A program made the translations under genes and the position numbers. Shown piece after piece: positions 1-9,337 of a stretch of DNA of 43,864 nucleotides. Within the stretch, counting starts at the first letter, position 1. Every line of letters starts with the position of its first letter. The notes under the pieces were generated by a model that saw only the letters and a list, made by a program, of their open reading frames with translations, ran no database searches and was not told the origin of the DNA. The DNA is from Spartobacteria bacterium AMD-G4. Its GTDB lineage: Bacteria; Verrucomicrobiota; Verrucomicrobiia; Chthoniobacterales; Terrimicrobiaceae. Location: positions 1 to 43,864 of the forward strand of contig NEUK01000066.1 of NCBI GenBank assembly GCA_002290555.1, written 5' to 3'.

Positions 1-306
1 ATCGAAGCGGGATTCGCGGAGCGGCTTGCCGCAGTTGCGCGTTTCCATTTCGGCAAACTCCACGGCGCGCGACTCGATGAGATCGGCGAGCTTGAAAAGG
101 CGGCTGGCCCTCTCTGGAGCGGGAGTGTGCGGCCATGGACCATTGTCGAAGGCCTCGCGGGCGGCGCAGATCGCTTTGTCCACATCCTCCACCGACGACT
201 CCGCGACCTCGCCGAGTTGCGAATTATCGGCGGGGTTGTGAAACGGCCTGACCTTTCCATTCCGCGCGGAAACAAAGGCACCGTTCAGATAGTTTTTCCG
301 TGTCAT
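1..306 (-). CDS. Aldehyde dehydrogenase, N-terminal 102 residues (truncated by window edge)
   Basis: The reading frame opens at an ATG whose A is base 306 and runs off the left edge without a stop. The visible 102 residues have the start of the NAD(P)-dependent aldehyde dehydrogenase fold: a short beta-hairpin lead (KNYLNGAFV), the FHNPADNSQLGEV segment typical of the 'NPATGE' region, and the helix-rich stretch ending ADLIESRAVEFAEMETRNCGKPL. Within the family this looks closest to betaine/gamma-aminobutyraldehyde-type enzymes, but the catalytic Cys and Glu lie outside the window, so the substrate is unknown. A strong ribosome binding site (GGAGG, five bases before the ATG) fixes the start. 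The start shares a TGATG overlap with the stop of the upstream small membrane protein, suggesting translational coupling. Confidence 0.85.
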   Translation of the reverse strand, partial: MTRKNYLNGAFVSARNGKVRPFHNPADNSQLGEVAESSVEDVDKAICAAREAFDNGPWPHTPAPERASRLFKLADLIESRAVEFAEMETRNCGKPLRESRFD

Positions 307-524
307 CACATCCTCCCGGGTTTCCAGAGAGCGGCGTTGAGGCAGGACCAGATGTGGATGATCCAGCCCAGCATGCCAAAGCTGATGAACCAAACGACGC
401 CAGCCCCCACAAAGAAGAGCAGCGCTGCAAGCACACGGCCTTGGACCAGTTGCCCCAAGCCTGGAAAAAAGAAACTGCAAACAGCCGCAATCACATTACC
501 CGCCGATCCTTGGTTTTCATTCAT
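306..524 (-). CDS. Small two-helix membrane protein, TM2/DUF5683-like
   Basis: This 72-residue protein has two predicted membrane helices (about residues 10-30 and 33-55). The first contains FFPGLGQLVQGR, which resembles the PGLGQ-x-x-x-G turn of TM2-type and DUF5683-type small membrane proteins. No enzymatic motif is visible and the function is unknown. It directly precedes the aldehyde dehydrogenase with a TGATG stop/start overlap, so the two are probably made together. There is no Shine-Dalgarno sequence before the ATG; an AT-rich TATTTT lies about ten bases upstream. Confidence 0.7.
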   Translation of the reverse strand: MNENQGSAGNVIAAVCSFFFPGLGQLVQGRVLAALLFFVGAGVVWFISFGMLGWIIHIWSCLNAALWKPGRM

Positions 525-628
525 ACGGAAAATATCCGGTCTGCGTGCAAGTTGCGCAAGCGATTCCCGTGGTGCGAGAGATCAGGTTTTTCCATGACAG
601 GGCCCCTCGTTTTTGGGAGTGCTTAGGC

Positions 629-2323
629 GTGCCCAAGATCCTCGTATCGCCCCAGTGGATGACAACGCTTGGGAAAGTCGCTGTCATTTTCGTGGTCTGC
701 TTTTGGATTTACTCGCCCGTTTACCATGGCGAGTGGCTCTGGGACGATGACTACCTCCTGACAAACAACCCAGTCGTTCAGTCACCCGACGGGCTCGGCA
801 GCTTGTGGTTCGCGCCGGCGACGGCGGATTACCTGCCGCTGACGATGAGCGCGCTCTGGCTGCAGTGGCGCTTTTTTGGGCTGGATTCCACGGGTTACCA
901 CATTGTTTCAATCATCCTGCATGCGCTGGCTTCCTGCCTGCTTTGGGGACTGTTGCGGCAAATGCACATCCGCGCCGCCTGGCTCGCGGGGCTGCTCTTT
1001 GCGGTGCACCCGCTGTGTGTGGAATCCGTGGCGTGGATTTCGGAATTGAAAAACACCCTGTCGCTCCCGCTTTTTCTGGCGGCGGCCTGGTGCATCGTGC
1101 GATTCGAACAAGGATCTGGGCGTCGGTTTTATCTTGCGGCCATGGGATTTTTCCTTGCAGCGATGCTGGGTAAAAGTTCTGCCGTCATGTTTCCTTGTGT
1201 GATGCTTCTGCATACCTGGTGGCTGAGAGGTCGCGTCGGCTGGCGCGATATCCTGCACAGCACCCCGTTTTTTCTCATTTCGCTTTTGCTCGGGTTGATC
1301 ACGCTGCACTTCCAGCTGAGCCGCGCCATTGGCGGCGAGCCGATTCCGATCGGCGGTTTCGACTCACGCCTCGCGATTGCCGGGATGGCTGTGCTTTTTT
1401 ACCTCGCCAAGATTTTCTGGCCTCTCACGCTCCTTCCGATCTACCCCCAATGGAAAGCGAATCCGCCAGAGGCCTATCAATTCCTCCCATGGCTGCTGAT
1501 CCTTGCAGCACTCGCTTTTTTCTGGATTCATCGAAAAACCTGGGGTCGGCATGCCCTGATGGCCTTGGGATTTTATTTGATCACCATCCTACCCGTCCTG
1601 GGCTTCGTCTCGATGTCCTACATGCGTGTGGGCTGGGTGGCGGATCATTTCCTCTACATCCCGATGATTGGGATCATCGCGGGGATCGCTGCGGCAACTG
1701 GTGAAGTCTTCCGGCGAACGGGCAATTCCGGCAAACAAATCCTCTTCAGCGTGGCCACGATTGCGGTGGGCGGCCTCACGCTATTGAGCCACAACTATGC
1801 CGCCGTGTGGGACAACGAGGATAAACTTTGGAGCTACACGCTCCTGCACAACTGGGACTGCTGGCAGGCGCACAACCGACTTGGCGCAAGAGAATTCAAT
1901 CGAGGAAAAATCGATGTTGCACTCCCTCATTTTCGCGAAGCGGTGCGACTCCGCCCCGACCTGGCGGAAACCCGTAACAACCTCGGTTCCGGAGTGCTGG
2001 CAACCCAGGACACAAAGACAGCTATCGTCGAGTTTCGCGAAGCTTTGCGCTTGTCTCCAAGCATTGTCGCTATCCAAGCCAACCTCGCCCGCGCGCTTTG
2101 GCTTGATGACCAATTCCCAGAGGCAACAGACCTTTACGCGGACTTGGTCCGGAGGTTTCCTGAAAATCCGAATTTCCTTTGCAATCTTGGTGTTGGTTAT
2201 TTTCAGACCGGTCGCAAGCAGGAGGCTGTGGAGTGCTTCGAGAAGGCGCTGCAGATCGCTCCCGATCTTCAAGATGCCCGCAGAAACCTTGAGACTGTGC
2301 GCGAGGCCCTATTGAAAAACTAA
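629..2323 (+). CDS. TMTC-like polytopic membrane glycosyltransferase with C-terminal TPRs
   Basis: About ten hydrophobic segments (residues 15-420) are followed by roughly four tetratricopeptide repeats (about 430-560). The first luminal/periplasmic loop carries WLWDDDYLL (residues 37-44), the acidic loop expected in GT-C transferases that use polyprenyl-phosphate sugars. The combination of GT-C-like membrane part and TPR tail matches the eukaryotic TMTC/O-mannosyltransferase plan and its bacterial relatives. The likely role is transfer of a sugar to a protein or envelope acceptor outside the membrane; donor and acceptor cannot be read. I chose GTG at 629 because GGGAG lies nine bases before it. 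The frame is open back to an ATG at 545, and another ATG lies at 659. The 3' end overlaps the convergent gene by 15 bases. Confidence 0.75.
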   Translation: MPKILVSPQWMTTLGKVAVIFVVCFWIYSPVYHGEWLWDDDYLLTNNPVVQSPDGLGSLWFAPATADYLPLTMSALWLQWRFFGLDSTGYHIVSIILHALASCLLWGLLRQMHIRAAWLAGLLFAVHPLCVESVAWISELKNTLSLPLFLAAAWCIVRFEQGSGRRFYLAAMGFFLAAMLGKSSAVMFPCVMLLHTWWLRGRVGWRDILHSTPFFLISLLLGLITLHFQLSRAIGGEPIPIGGFDSRLAIAGMAVLFYLAKIFWPLTLLPIYPQWKANPPEAYQFLPWLLILAALAFFWIHRKTWGRHALMALGFYLITILPVLGFVSMSYMRVGWVADHFLYIPMIGIIAGIAAATGEVFRRTGNSGKQILFSVATIAVGGLTLLSHNYAAVWDNEDKLWSYTLLHNWDCWQAHNRLGAREFNRGKIDVALPHFREAVRLRPDLAETRNNLGSGVLATQDTKTAIVEFREALRLSPSIVAIQANLARALWLDDQFPEATDLYADLVRRFPENPNFLCNLGVGYFQTGRKQEAVECFEKALQIAPDLQDARRNLETVREALLKN

Positions 2324-2998
2324 CTCCTTCACTCTCACGAAGCGAGGTTCTTCAAAAGAAGCGACTCTTGCAACGAAGCCCGGCCATTCCATGCGATGTA
2401 AATGGACGCGCCTGCCATCCAGTTCCCCTTCGAACTCACTCCAAACAAGCGCCCTCTCAAGACCGCCAGAAATCCCTGATCCTTCGAGTTTTAAAATCGC
2501 CTCCTTGGCCGTCCACAAATCCACAAAAAGTGACGCGGCATGCTCTCCCGCCGCAGCAATTTGTGCGGCTTCCGCACCCGAAAAAAACCGCCGAGCGATA
2601 GAAACAAAGTCCGCACGACGCTCTTTTTTTTCGACATCAAAGCCAATGGGCGTGCGAGAAAAAGCGATGGCCACCTCTTTTCCAGAGTGGCTTAAGCTGA
2701 AATGTAAATCGGGATGATTGACCAAAAAGGGCTTGCCCTCGGGATGCGTCTCAATACATTTTTCTTCGGAAGGTTTTCGCGTATATTTTGCTATAAGACT
2801 GCGTATTGCACATCTTGAGAGTATAAATGCTTCACTCGTATCTTGACCGGAAATAGCCTTAAGTTTTGCCTTTTCGTCTTGGCTTAAGAGGCTGACATCA
2901 GGCATTCCCCTCACCCGCCATACTTCAATCATCCCAAGCTCAAGCATGTTGGGCTTATTTTTAATGATTTCTTCCTGCCTATTTTTTTCTTGCAGCAA
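2309..2998 (-). CDS. 4'-phosphopantetheinyl transferase (Sfp/AcpT superfamily)
   Basis: This 229-residue protein carries the three Sfp-family signatures in order: HFSLSHSG after a GKPFL lead (substrate/CoA binding), IGFDVEKKER (metal-binding Asp and Glu) and WTAKEAILKLEGSG (the W-x-x-KEA catalytic motif). It should move the phosphopantetheine arm of CoA to an acyl or peptidyl carrier protein. Length fits the family. No carrier-protein or synthase gene is nearby, so the partner is unknown; it could be the primary fatty-acid ACP enzyme or serve a secondary pathway. The TTG start at 2998 has AAGGA seven bases upstream; an ATG at 2947 is the alternative. The 5' half is visibly more AT-rich than neighbouring genes. 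It is divergent from the gene at 3028 and converges, overlapping by 15 bases, with the glycosyltransferase. Confidence 0.85.
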   Translation of the reverse strand: MLQEKNRQEEIIKNKPNMLELGMIEVWRVRGMPDVSLLSQDEKAKLKAISGQDTSEAFILSRCAIRSLIAKYTRKPSEEKCIETHPEGKPFLVNHPDLHFSLSHSGKEVAIAFSRTPIGFDVEKKERRADFVSIARRFFSGAEAAQIAAAGEHAASLFVDLWTAKEAILKLEGSGISGGLERALVWSEFEGELDGRRVHLHRMEWPGFVARVASFEEPRFVRVKELVFQ

Positions 2999-3027
2999 AG
3001 TTGATTCCTTGTTTATTTAAGTGCCTA

Positions 3028-3441
3028 ATGAAAGTAACAGATATCAATACCCAGACCTTGACGGCACTTCTTTCCCTTACCAAGAAAAAAGAGAGCCTGC
3101 AGGCCAAAATCGCTGAAGTCGAAAAAGACATCGCAGCTTTAGCCTCGGGCGAGATTCTTGCCGCAACCCGTCTGATCCGTGCCAAATCCATCAAGAAGCG
3201 CCGAGGAATCGCCAAAGGTCCGAAAAAGCCACGCTCCGCCAAGGGCTTCATGCAAGAAGAGATCATCAAACTCCTCTCAGCCGCCGGTGAAATCGGCCTC
3301 AGCGTGAGGGAACTGGCTGAAAAAATGGAAAAGCCTGCGGGTCAGGTTCATGTTTGGTTCAGCAATACCGGCAAAAAGCTGGGACTGTTTGAAAAAATCG
3401 ACACGGGAAAGTGGAGGAAACTCTCCAACCCAGCCCAGTAA
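3028..3441 (+). CDS. Small coiled-coil / basic linker / winged-helix protein (putative DNA-binding)
   Basis: I do not recognise a named family. The 137 residues divide into a heptad-like N-terminal helix (about 8-40), a strongly basic linker (52-73, with KKRR and KKPR clusters) and a C-terminal region with winged-helix character (74-132). In that region EEIIKLL and LSVRELAEKM look like helices, GQVHVWFSNTGKKLG like the recognition helix and turn, and LFEKIDTGKWRKL like the wing. The plan (oligomerising helix, basic tether, DNA-binding end) resembles nucleoid-associated or silencer proteins; that is inference. ATG 3028 was chosen over an upstream TTG at 3001 because it removes a non-helical leader. 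No clear Shine-Dalgarno is present. A perfect terminator follows directly. Confidence 0.7.
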   Translation: MKVTDINTQTLTALLSLTKKKESLQAKIAEVEKDIAALASGEILAATRLIRAKSIKKRRGIAKGPKKPRSAKGFMQEEIIKLLSAAGEIGLSVRELAEKMEKPAGQVHVWFSNTGKKLGLFEKIDTGKWRKLSNPAQ

Positions 3442-3458
3442 GAATCCATCCGACCTTC

Positions 3459-3498
3459 AAAAGGCGTTTCACAGCATTTGTGAAACGCCTTTTTTTTT
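3459..3498 (+). terminator. Intrinsic terminator after the winged-helix gene
   Basis: A perfect 15-bp stem (arms 3459-3473 and 3479-3493, arm sequence AAAAGGCGTTTCACA) with a five-base GCATT loop ends in a run of T to 3498. It lies 17 bases after the stop of the plus-strand gene. Read on the minus strand it also forms a stem ending in TTTT, so it may work in both directions between this gene and avtA. Confidence 0.92.
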
Positions 3499-3516
3499 AC
3501 CCGCCTCATCCGCACA

Positions 3517-4773
3517 TCAAAAAGCGGAGGCGACCTCCTCACCGATGATTTTGAGACCGGCACGCACATCCGCGTCGCTCATGGCAAATGAAATACGAAG
3601 GCATTCCTGGCGGTGGCGCCAATCCTCATCAGGCAGGCCAAAAAAGAAATAATCACCAGGCACAACGAGGACCCCACGATTCTTGAGCGTTTCGTAGATC
3701 TCGCGCGATGTCTTTTTGGCTCCGTCGAGCCAGAGCCAAAGAAAGAGGGCGCCCTCGCTTTCATGGAGGGCATAGGGAGCGTCCGCAGGAAAAAATTCTG
3801 CAATCGCCTCGAGCGCAGCATCTCGTTTTTTCAGATAAAAGGGACGGATGATATCGCGACTGAGGCGAACAATTTCGCCGCTGGCAATGAGAGGACCCAC
3901 GATCGCCTGGCCGAAATTCCCATTGGCGAGGCCCGTCACAGCCATCATGGAAGAAACGGCGGCGGCCACCTCCGGAGAAGCCACCACGAACGCCGTGCGC
4001 GTGCCGGGGAGGCCGAACTTCGACAGACTCATCACATGAACGGTCTGCGCTGTCCAAAGCGGCTTCGCCTCCCCGAAAACAAGACCGGGAAAGGGCCATC
4101 CATAGGCATTGTCGATAATGAGCGGGATATTGCGCTGTGCGGCGATGTCGGCCAGGTGCCCGAGCTCGGCATCCGAGATGAGATTCCCGCTGGGATTCGT
4201 GGGTCTGGAGACACACAGGGCAGCGATGTCGGAGCCTGGGTGGAGATTTTTAAAATCCACATGGTATTTGAAGCGGTGCGAACCAGTGCGGGAGATGCCG
4301 GGCTGGACTCCGGCGAACATTCCCGGCTCAAGCGACTGGTTCGCATACCCGATGTATTCCGGCATGAGCGGGAAGAGAATGCGGCCGAGGGACCCATCAC
4401 CACGGCGGCCCCCGAAAAGATTGAAGAGGAAATAGAAGGCGGTCTGTCCCCCGGGTGTCACAGCAATATTCTCTGGGCCGACGGGCCAACTAAATTCCCT
4501 ACGGAGCAAAGCGGCGAGGCTCTCCAGCACCGCCGCATTGCCACGGGGCGGATCGTAAATCGCCAGCGTGCGGCGCAATATGGAGGGATCGCCCACGATT
4601 TTTTCCATGCGCTCTTTCCAGACGGCCTCCATCTCCGGGATGTGTGCGGGATTTCCCCCACCCAGCATGAGGGGTGCTGGACCGACTCCTGAAAGCGCCT
4701 TGCCCAGGTCATCCATGAGACTCTCGATGCCGCTGCCGCCCGAGAGATTCTGGCCGAGTGATGAAAATTCCAT
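3517..4773 (-). CDS. avtA: Valine-pyruvate aminotransferase AvtA
   Basis: PLP-dependent fold-type I aminotransferase, 418 residues from ATG 4773, matching the length of E. coli AvtA (417). Diagnostic segments are MLGGGNPAHIPEME near the N-terminus, the YDPPRG motif, FPLMPEYIGYA, FKYHVDF, CVSRPTNPSGN, the PLP-ring Asp/Tyr in IDNAYG (about 221-224), the Schiff-base Lys in SLSKFGLPG (about 252) and GALFLWLWL. The enzyme interconverts valine plus pyruvate with 2-oxoisovalerate plus alanine in the cytoplasm, linking alanine and branched-chain amino-acid pools. The start at 4773 gives MEFSSLGQNLSGGSG, aligning with the E. coli N-terminus; a longer frame to 4812 is less likely. It is transcribed away from thiH. 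Confidence 0.92.
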   Translation of the reverse strand: MEFSSLGQNLSGGSGIESLMDDLGKALSGVGPAPLMLGGGNPAHIPEMEAVWKERMEKIVGDPSILRRTLAIYDPPRGNAAVLESLAALLRREFSWPVGPENIAVTPGGQTAFYFLFNLFGGRRGDGSLGRILFPLMPEYIGYANQSLEPGMFAGVQPGISRTGSHRFKYHVDFKNLHPGSDIAALCVSRPTNPSGNLISDAELGHLADIAAQRNIPLIIDNAYGWPFPGLVFGEAKPLWTAQTVHVMSLSKFGLPGTRTAFVVASPEVAAAVSSMMAVTGLANGNFGQAIVGPLIASGEIVRLSRDIIRPFYLKKRDAALEAIAEFFPADAPYALHESEGALFLWLWLDGAKKTSREIYETLKNRGVLVVPGDYFFFGLPDEDWRHRQECLRISFAMSDADVRAGLKIIGEEVASAF

Positions 4774-4930
4774 GCGCGTCAGGATGCGTGATGATCGCCC
4801 GTGGTTCAACACCTCGCTTGGCGATCCGAGTCCAAGCCGCGAAAGGTCGTTGCCATTTCCGACCGAAACTCGCCGCTTGCGGCGCGGGATGTTTCATTGG
4901 TTAATGCGCGTATCAGCGCATAGTCATCGT

Positions 4931-6046
4931 ATGGGTTTTTCCAATTTTTTCCAACAAGCCATCACTCGAAAATCAGCCTCACTGCGCGCATTCGAGTCAC
5001 TGCTCGCCCCCATGAGCGACGCTGCGCTGGAATCCCTCGCCGCTCGCTCCACGGCTGTGACGCGCAGGCATTTCGGCCGCACGATGAGACTCTTCGCGCC
5101 GCTCTACCTCTCCAACGAGTGCATCAACTCCTGCGCCTACTGCGGATTCTCGCGCGAGAATGCCATCCAGCGCGTGACTCTCGAAATCGAGCAGGTCGCC
5201 GCCGAGGCGCGCCACCTCTCGGCGGAAGGCTTCCGCAACATTCTTCTCGTGGCAGGCGAGCATCCCAAGTTTGTTTCGGGCCCCTATCTGGAAATGTGCG
5301 TCGCCCACCTGCGTCCCCATGTTCCCGCGCTCTCGATCGAGGTCGCGCCAATGGAGACCGCAGACTATCTGCCCATCGTTCGTGCCGGCGCGGAAGGATT
5401 GGTGGTTTATCAGGAGACCTACCATCGCGAGACCTACTCGCAGGTCCACCTTGCGGGGCCAAAAAAGGATTTTGACTGGAGGCTGGATTGCCCCGAGCGC
5501 GGATACGAAGCCGGGTTCCGACGCTTGGGAATTGGCGCGCTTTTCGGCCTCGCCGATTGGCGCTACGAGGCTGTGGCGCTCGCCGCCCATCTGGAATATC
5601 TCCAGCGCGTGTGCTGGAAGGCACAGATCACAGTCAGCATGCCCCGTCTGCGACCCGCAGCCGGGGAGTTTGAGCCCGGGCATCCCCTCGCCGACCGTGA
5701 ATTCATTCAGCTCCTGTGCGCCCTGCGCGTTTCCTTCCCGGCCATTGGCATTATCCTGAGCACGCGCGAGCCTGCGGCCTTGAGGGATGTCCTCGCTCCC
5801 CTTGGTGTCACCATGATGAGTGCCGGCAGCCACACCGAGCCGGGCGGATACACCGGCCAGGGCCGGGAAGCTCTCCACCTGACGGTCAAAGGTAAAATCG
5901 TGCCCGATTCTGGAGCGGAAGCTGCCACGGAACAATTTTCGATCTCGGATGATCGCGATGCACGCACCGTCGAATCCGCCCTTCATCGCATGGGGCTCGA
6001 ACCCGTTTGGAAGGATTGGGACGAGGCCATTCTCTGCGCGGTATGA
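4931..6046 (+). CDS. thiH: 2-iminoacetate synthase ThiH (tyrosine lyase)
   Basis: Radical SAM enzyme of 371 residues. The CINSCAYC motif (Cys64, Cys68, Cys71; CX3CX2C) binds the [4Fe-4S] cluster and SAM. Other ThiH features are LLVAGEHPK, VYQETYHRETY, DFDWRLDCPERG, GIGALFGL, ISTVSMPRLRP-like SMPRLRPAAG and SAGSHTEPGGY. It cleaves tyrosine to 2-iminoacetate (dehydroglycine) and p-cresol for anaerobic-type thiamin thiazole synthesis. ATG 4931 gives the usual ThiH length; the frame stays open upstream across avtA, which I ignore. The stop overlaps the thiS start (ATGA). No TPP riboswitch consensus was seen in the 157-base gap to avtA. Confidence 0.93.
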   Translation: MGFSNFFQQAITRKSASLRAFESLLAPMSDAALESLAARSTAVTRRHFGRTMRLFAPLYLSNECINSCAYCGFSRENAIQRVTLEIEQVAAEARHLSAEGFRNILLVAGEHPKFVSGPYLEMCVAHLRPHVPALSIEVAPMETADYLPIVRAGAEGLVVYQETYHRETYSQVHLAGPKKDFDWRLDCPERGYEAGFRRLGIGALFGLADWRYEAVALAAHLEYLQRVCWKAQITVSMPRLRPAAGEFEPGHPLADREFIQLLCALRVSFPAIGIILSTREPAALRDVLAPLGVTMMSAGSHTEPGGYTGQGREALHLTVKGKIVPDSGAEAATEQFSISDDRDARTVESALHRMGLEPVWKDWDEAILCAV

Positions 6047-6243
6047 ACATCTCCCTCAATGGCGAGGCCCGCGGCATCGAAGGTCAAAAATCTCTCAGCG
6101 ACCTTGTAGCGGAGCTTGGACTCGAGCCGAGAATGATCCTCATCGAACACAACGGGTGCGCCCTCCACCGCAGCGAGTGGTTGGAGCGGGGACTGGCCGA
6201 GGGTGACCGCATTGAGATTCTTCAAGTTGCCGCCGGAGGATGA
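6043..6243 (+). CDS. thiS: Sulfur carrier protein ThiS
   Basis: This 66-residue protein has a ubiquitin-like fold pattern (MNISLNGEAR, LSDLVAELGL, IEHNG, LAEGDRIEILQVAAGG) and ends in Gly-Gly, the tail that is adenylated by ThiF and converted to a thiocarboxylate to supply sulfur to the thiazole ring. The ATG at 6043 overlaps the thiH stop by four bases. ThiG and ThiF are not in the window; the next gene converges 16 bases downstream. Confidence 0.93.
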   Translation: MNISLNGEARGIEGQKSLSDLVAELGLEPRMILIEHNGCALHRSEWLERGLAEGDRIEILQVAAGG

Positions 6244-6259
6244 GGCGAATCCCACGGGA

Positions 6260-7557
6260 TCACTCGTAGCGGAGCGCGGTGATGGGATCGATGTTCGAGG
6301 CCTTGGCAGCAGGATAGAGCCCGGAGAACAAACCGGCAAAGAGAGCAAAACCCACAGCCAAAAGAATGGCATCGGCACTGAGAACAGGGACATTTTCCGT
6401 GGGTGAGATGGCTTTGAGAATTTCGATCAAACCTAACGACGCAAAAATACCCAGTAGGCTCCCGAGGAAGGAAACGAGGATGCTCTCGATGAGAATCTGC
6501 CAGAAAATATCCCTCTGGCGCGCCCCGACTGCGAGGCGAATACCGATCTCGCGGACACGCTCGGAGATGCTTGCGAGCATGATATTCATGATGCCGATGC
6601 CGCCTACGAGCAGGCTGATGGCGGAAATGAGAGCTCCACTCAGACGGGTTGCCCGGACACTGGCTTCGATGCGGTCGAACCAATCCTGGCGCGTTTCCAG
6701 GTCGAAGTCGTCAACCCCACGATGGGTGGTATTCAGTATGGAGCGGACTTCATCGAGGGCGGGGCGAAAGAAATCCAAATCCCCCACCCTTATCGTCAGC
6801 GTCTCAAGCTTTATGGTTTCAAGCGAGTCGAGAGGAAAAGCGCCGGAGCGAAACTCGTAAAACATCGTTGTAAACGGAATCAGAACCGTTTCATTTTTTT
6901 GGCGAAAAGGATCCCAACGGCGCGAGAAAGATTTGCCAGACTTTCGAGCACGAGCATGAGACTCCATCTGGTAGAGGGACAGGATACCGACGACCGTGAA
7001 TGGACTGGAATCAATGAGGATTGTGTTGCCAATAGCCTTTTCTGGCGTGGTATTCGGCCAAAGATATCTGGCCACCGAATCGCCCACGACAGCGCAGCGC
7101 GTGCCCCTTTCGATGTCCAGTGGGGTCAGGTATCGCCCTGCGGCCAGTTCGTGCATGCCAATGACGAAATGGTCCGGGTAGATTCCTCTTATCGAGTAGC
7201 GCTCGGGGTTGCCCCCGCCATCGGTGGCGACCGCGGTCGAGAAAGAAATCTCTGGGGAAACATGGGAGATAAAGTTGGCCGAGCGGCGGATGGCTTCGGC
7301 GTCGAGGAGCGTGCGCCCGGGTGAGAGGTTGGCAAAATCGAAGTCGGAACTTGAGGGCTCTCTACTGACGACTGAAACAGATTCCAGCCCCCCCATTTGC
7401 TGCATGAATTTGCGACTTCCTTCTTCAATGCCTCCCGTGAGGGCCATTGTGGCGACGAGACTGCTTACACCAAGGACGATGCCAAGCATCGAGAGGGCGG
7501 TGCGAAATTTGTGGGCTGAGATTTCACGCAGCCCAATCGAAATAGCGATGAAGAGAT

Positions 7558-7561
<4 letters not shown>
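6260..7561 (-). CDS. MacB/FtsX-family ABC transporter permease
   Basis: A 433-residue protein with a first membrane helix near residues 17-42 (FRTALSMLGIVLGVSSLVA), a large periplasmic MacB-type domain (about 45-310) and three C-terminal helices (about 312-335, 360-390, 395-420). The motifs GGIGIMNIMLASISERVREIGIRLAVGA and GLYPAAKASNIDPITALRYE are hallmarks of MacB-type permeases. These are mechanotransmission pumps that push substrates or lipoproteins through the periplasm rather than across the inner membrane. The start overlaps the ATPase stop (ATGA). Together with the ATPase and adaptor upstream it makes a full MacAB-type unit; no TolC homologue is in the window. Confidence 0.9.
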
Positions 7562-8234
<673 letters not shown>

Positions 8235-8238
<4 letters not shown>

Positions 8239-9317
8239 GACTTGGATTTTGCAGAAGTCTCCGAGGGCTCTACAAGGAGGACATCCTCATTTTCTCCGAT
8301 ACCGGACTTGATCTCGGCATGTGTGGAATCAATAGCGCCCACGATGACTTCACATTTCTGAGGTTTGCCATCCTTGAGCAGATAAACGGCCTTTTTTCCC
8401 TTGCCCTCGAAGATGGCGGTGAGAGGCACGGTGACCACGCCGGTGATCTTCGGCAAGGCAAGGCGCACGGTCACTGACACACCTGGCTTGAGCGCACCGT
8501 CGTTCCGGTCGATTACGCCCCGCACCTCGAATCCTTTGATGTTATTTTTGACGCTGGCCAGCGGAGCGATGAAGAGGACTTTTGCTGTCGCCGTGGCTTT
8601 GTCCGAGTCAGGAGATTGAATCGTCAAATCCTGACCCAGGCTCAACTTGGCGGCATCGAGTTGGTTCACTTGGGAGATGATGAGCAAGCGGGAGAGATCG
8701 GCATAGGTCATGAGGCTTGTGCCGGAATTCACGCTCGCCGCGCCCACGACGACCTGCCCCTCGCTGACGGGGATTTCCAGCACGGTGCCATCGAAGGGAG
8801 CGAGGACGCGGGTTTTGGCAAGGCGGTCATCAACTGTTTGGCGGCGGCGCAGTGCTTTGTCGAGGCCGTTTTCCTCGATTTTGAAATCAGCCATGATATT
8901 TAAAAACTCCTCATCGCTGAGCAGCTTGCGCTCGTGAAGTTGGCGGGCACGATCGAAGTTGCCTTTCGATTTTCCCATGATCAGGCGGGCGCCCTCGATC
9001 TCGGCATCGGCGGCGGCGCGTTCGTTGAGCAAGTCGGTGTCGTCGATCGTTACCAACAAATCCCCTTTGTTCACTTTTTGACCGGGGATCACATGGATCT
9101 GTCGAATTCGTCCACCGACTTCGGGTTTCACATCGACCTGCAGGGAGGGCTTCACCTCGCCAGCGATATTCAAATCGGGCGCGATATCCGCACGGCGCGA
9201 CTTGGCCAAGGGATAGTCTTCGACTTTTTCCGATGCAGTAAAAGGTGGCCAGCCTTGATAGAAAGCCGTTGCGGCAAGGGTGAGAAAAAAGGCTGCTGCA
9301 GACAAGAACTTGGTCAT
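8235..9317 (-). CDS. Periplasmic adaptor (HlyD/MacA-like membrane fusion protein)
   Basis: About 360 residues, with an N-terminal signal-anchor (FLSAAAFFLTLAATAF). A barrel/lipoyl half (VKPEVGGRIRQIHVIPGQKVNKGDLLVTIDD) is followed by a helical hairpin (about 95-150), the second lipoyl half (RVLAPFDGTVLEIPVSEGQVV), a beta-barrel region and a membrane-proximal domain (VYLLKDGKPQKCEV). It should connect the MacB-type permease to an outer-membrane channel. I use ATG 9317; GTG at 9335 is an alternative that adds six residues. It sits 20 bases after the FIST gene and overlaps the ATPase start. Confidence 0.9.
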
Positions 9318-9337
9318 GGAGCAGGCACTATACACCT

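Noticed and set aside
3463-3487. parS-like half-sites GTTTCAC...GTGAAAC
   Set aside because: The halves are separated by seven bases and form the stem of an evident terminator; a parS site has adjacent halves.
3613-4692. 359-codon plus-strand open frame opposite avtA
   Set aside because: It is an antisense shadow of a well-supported aminotransferase.
4568-4930. N-terminal extension of thiH by 121 codons
   Set aside because: It would run antisense through avtA and exceed the normal ThiH length; ATG 4931 gives 371 residues.
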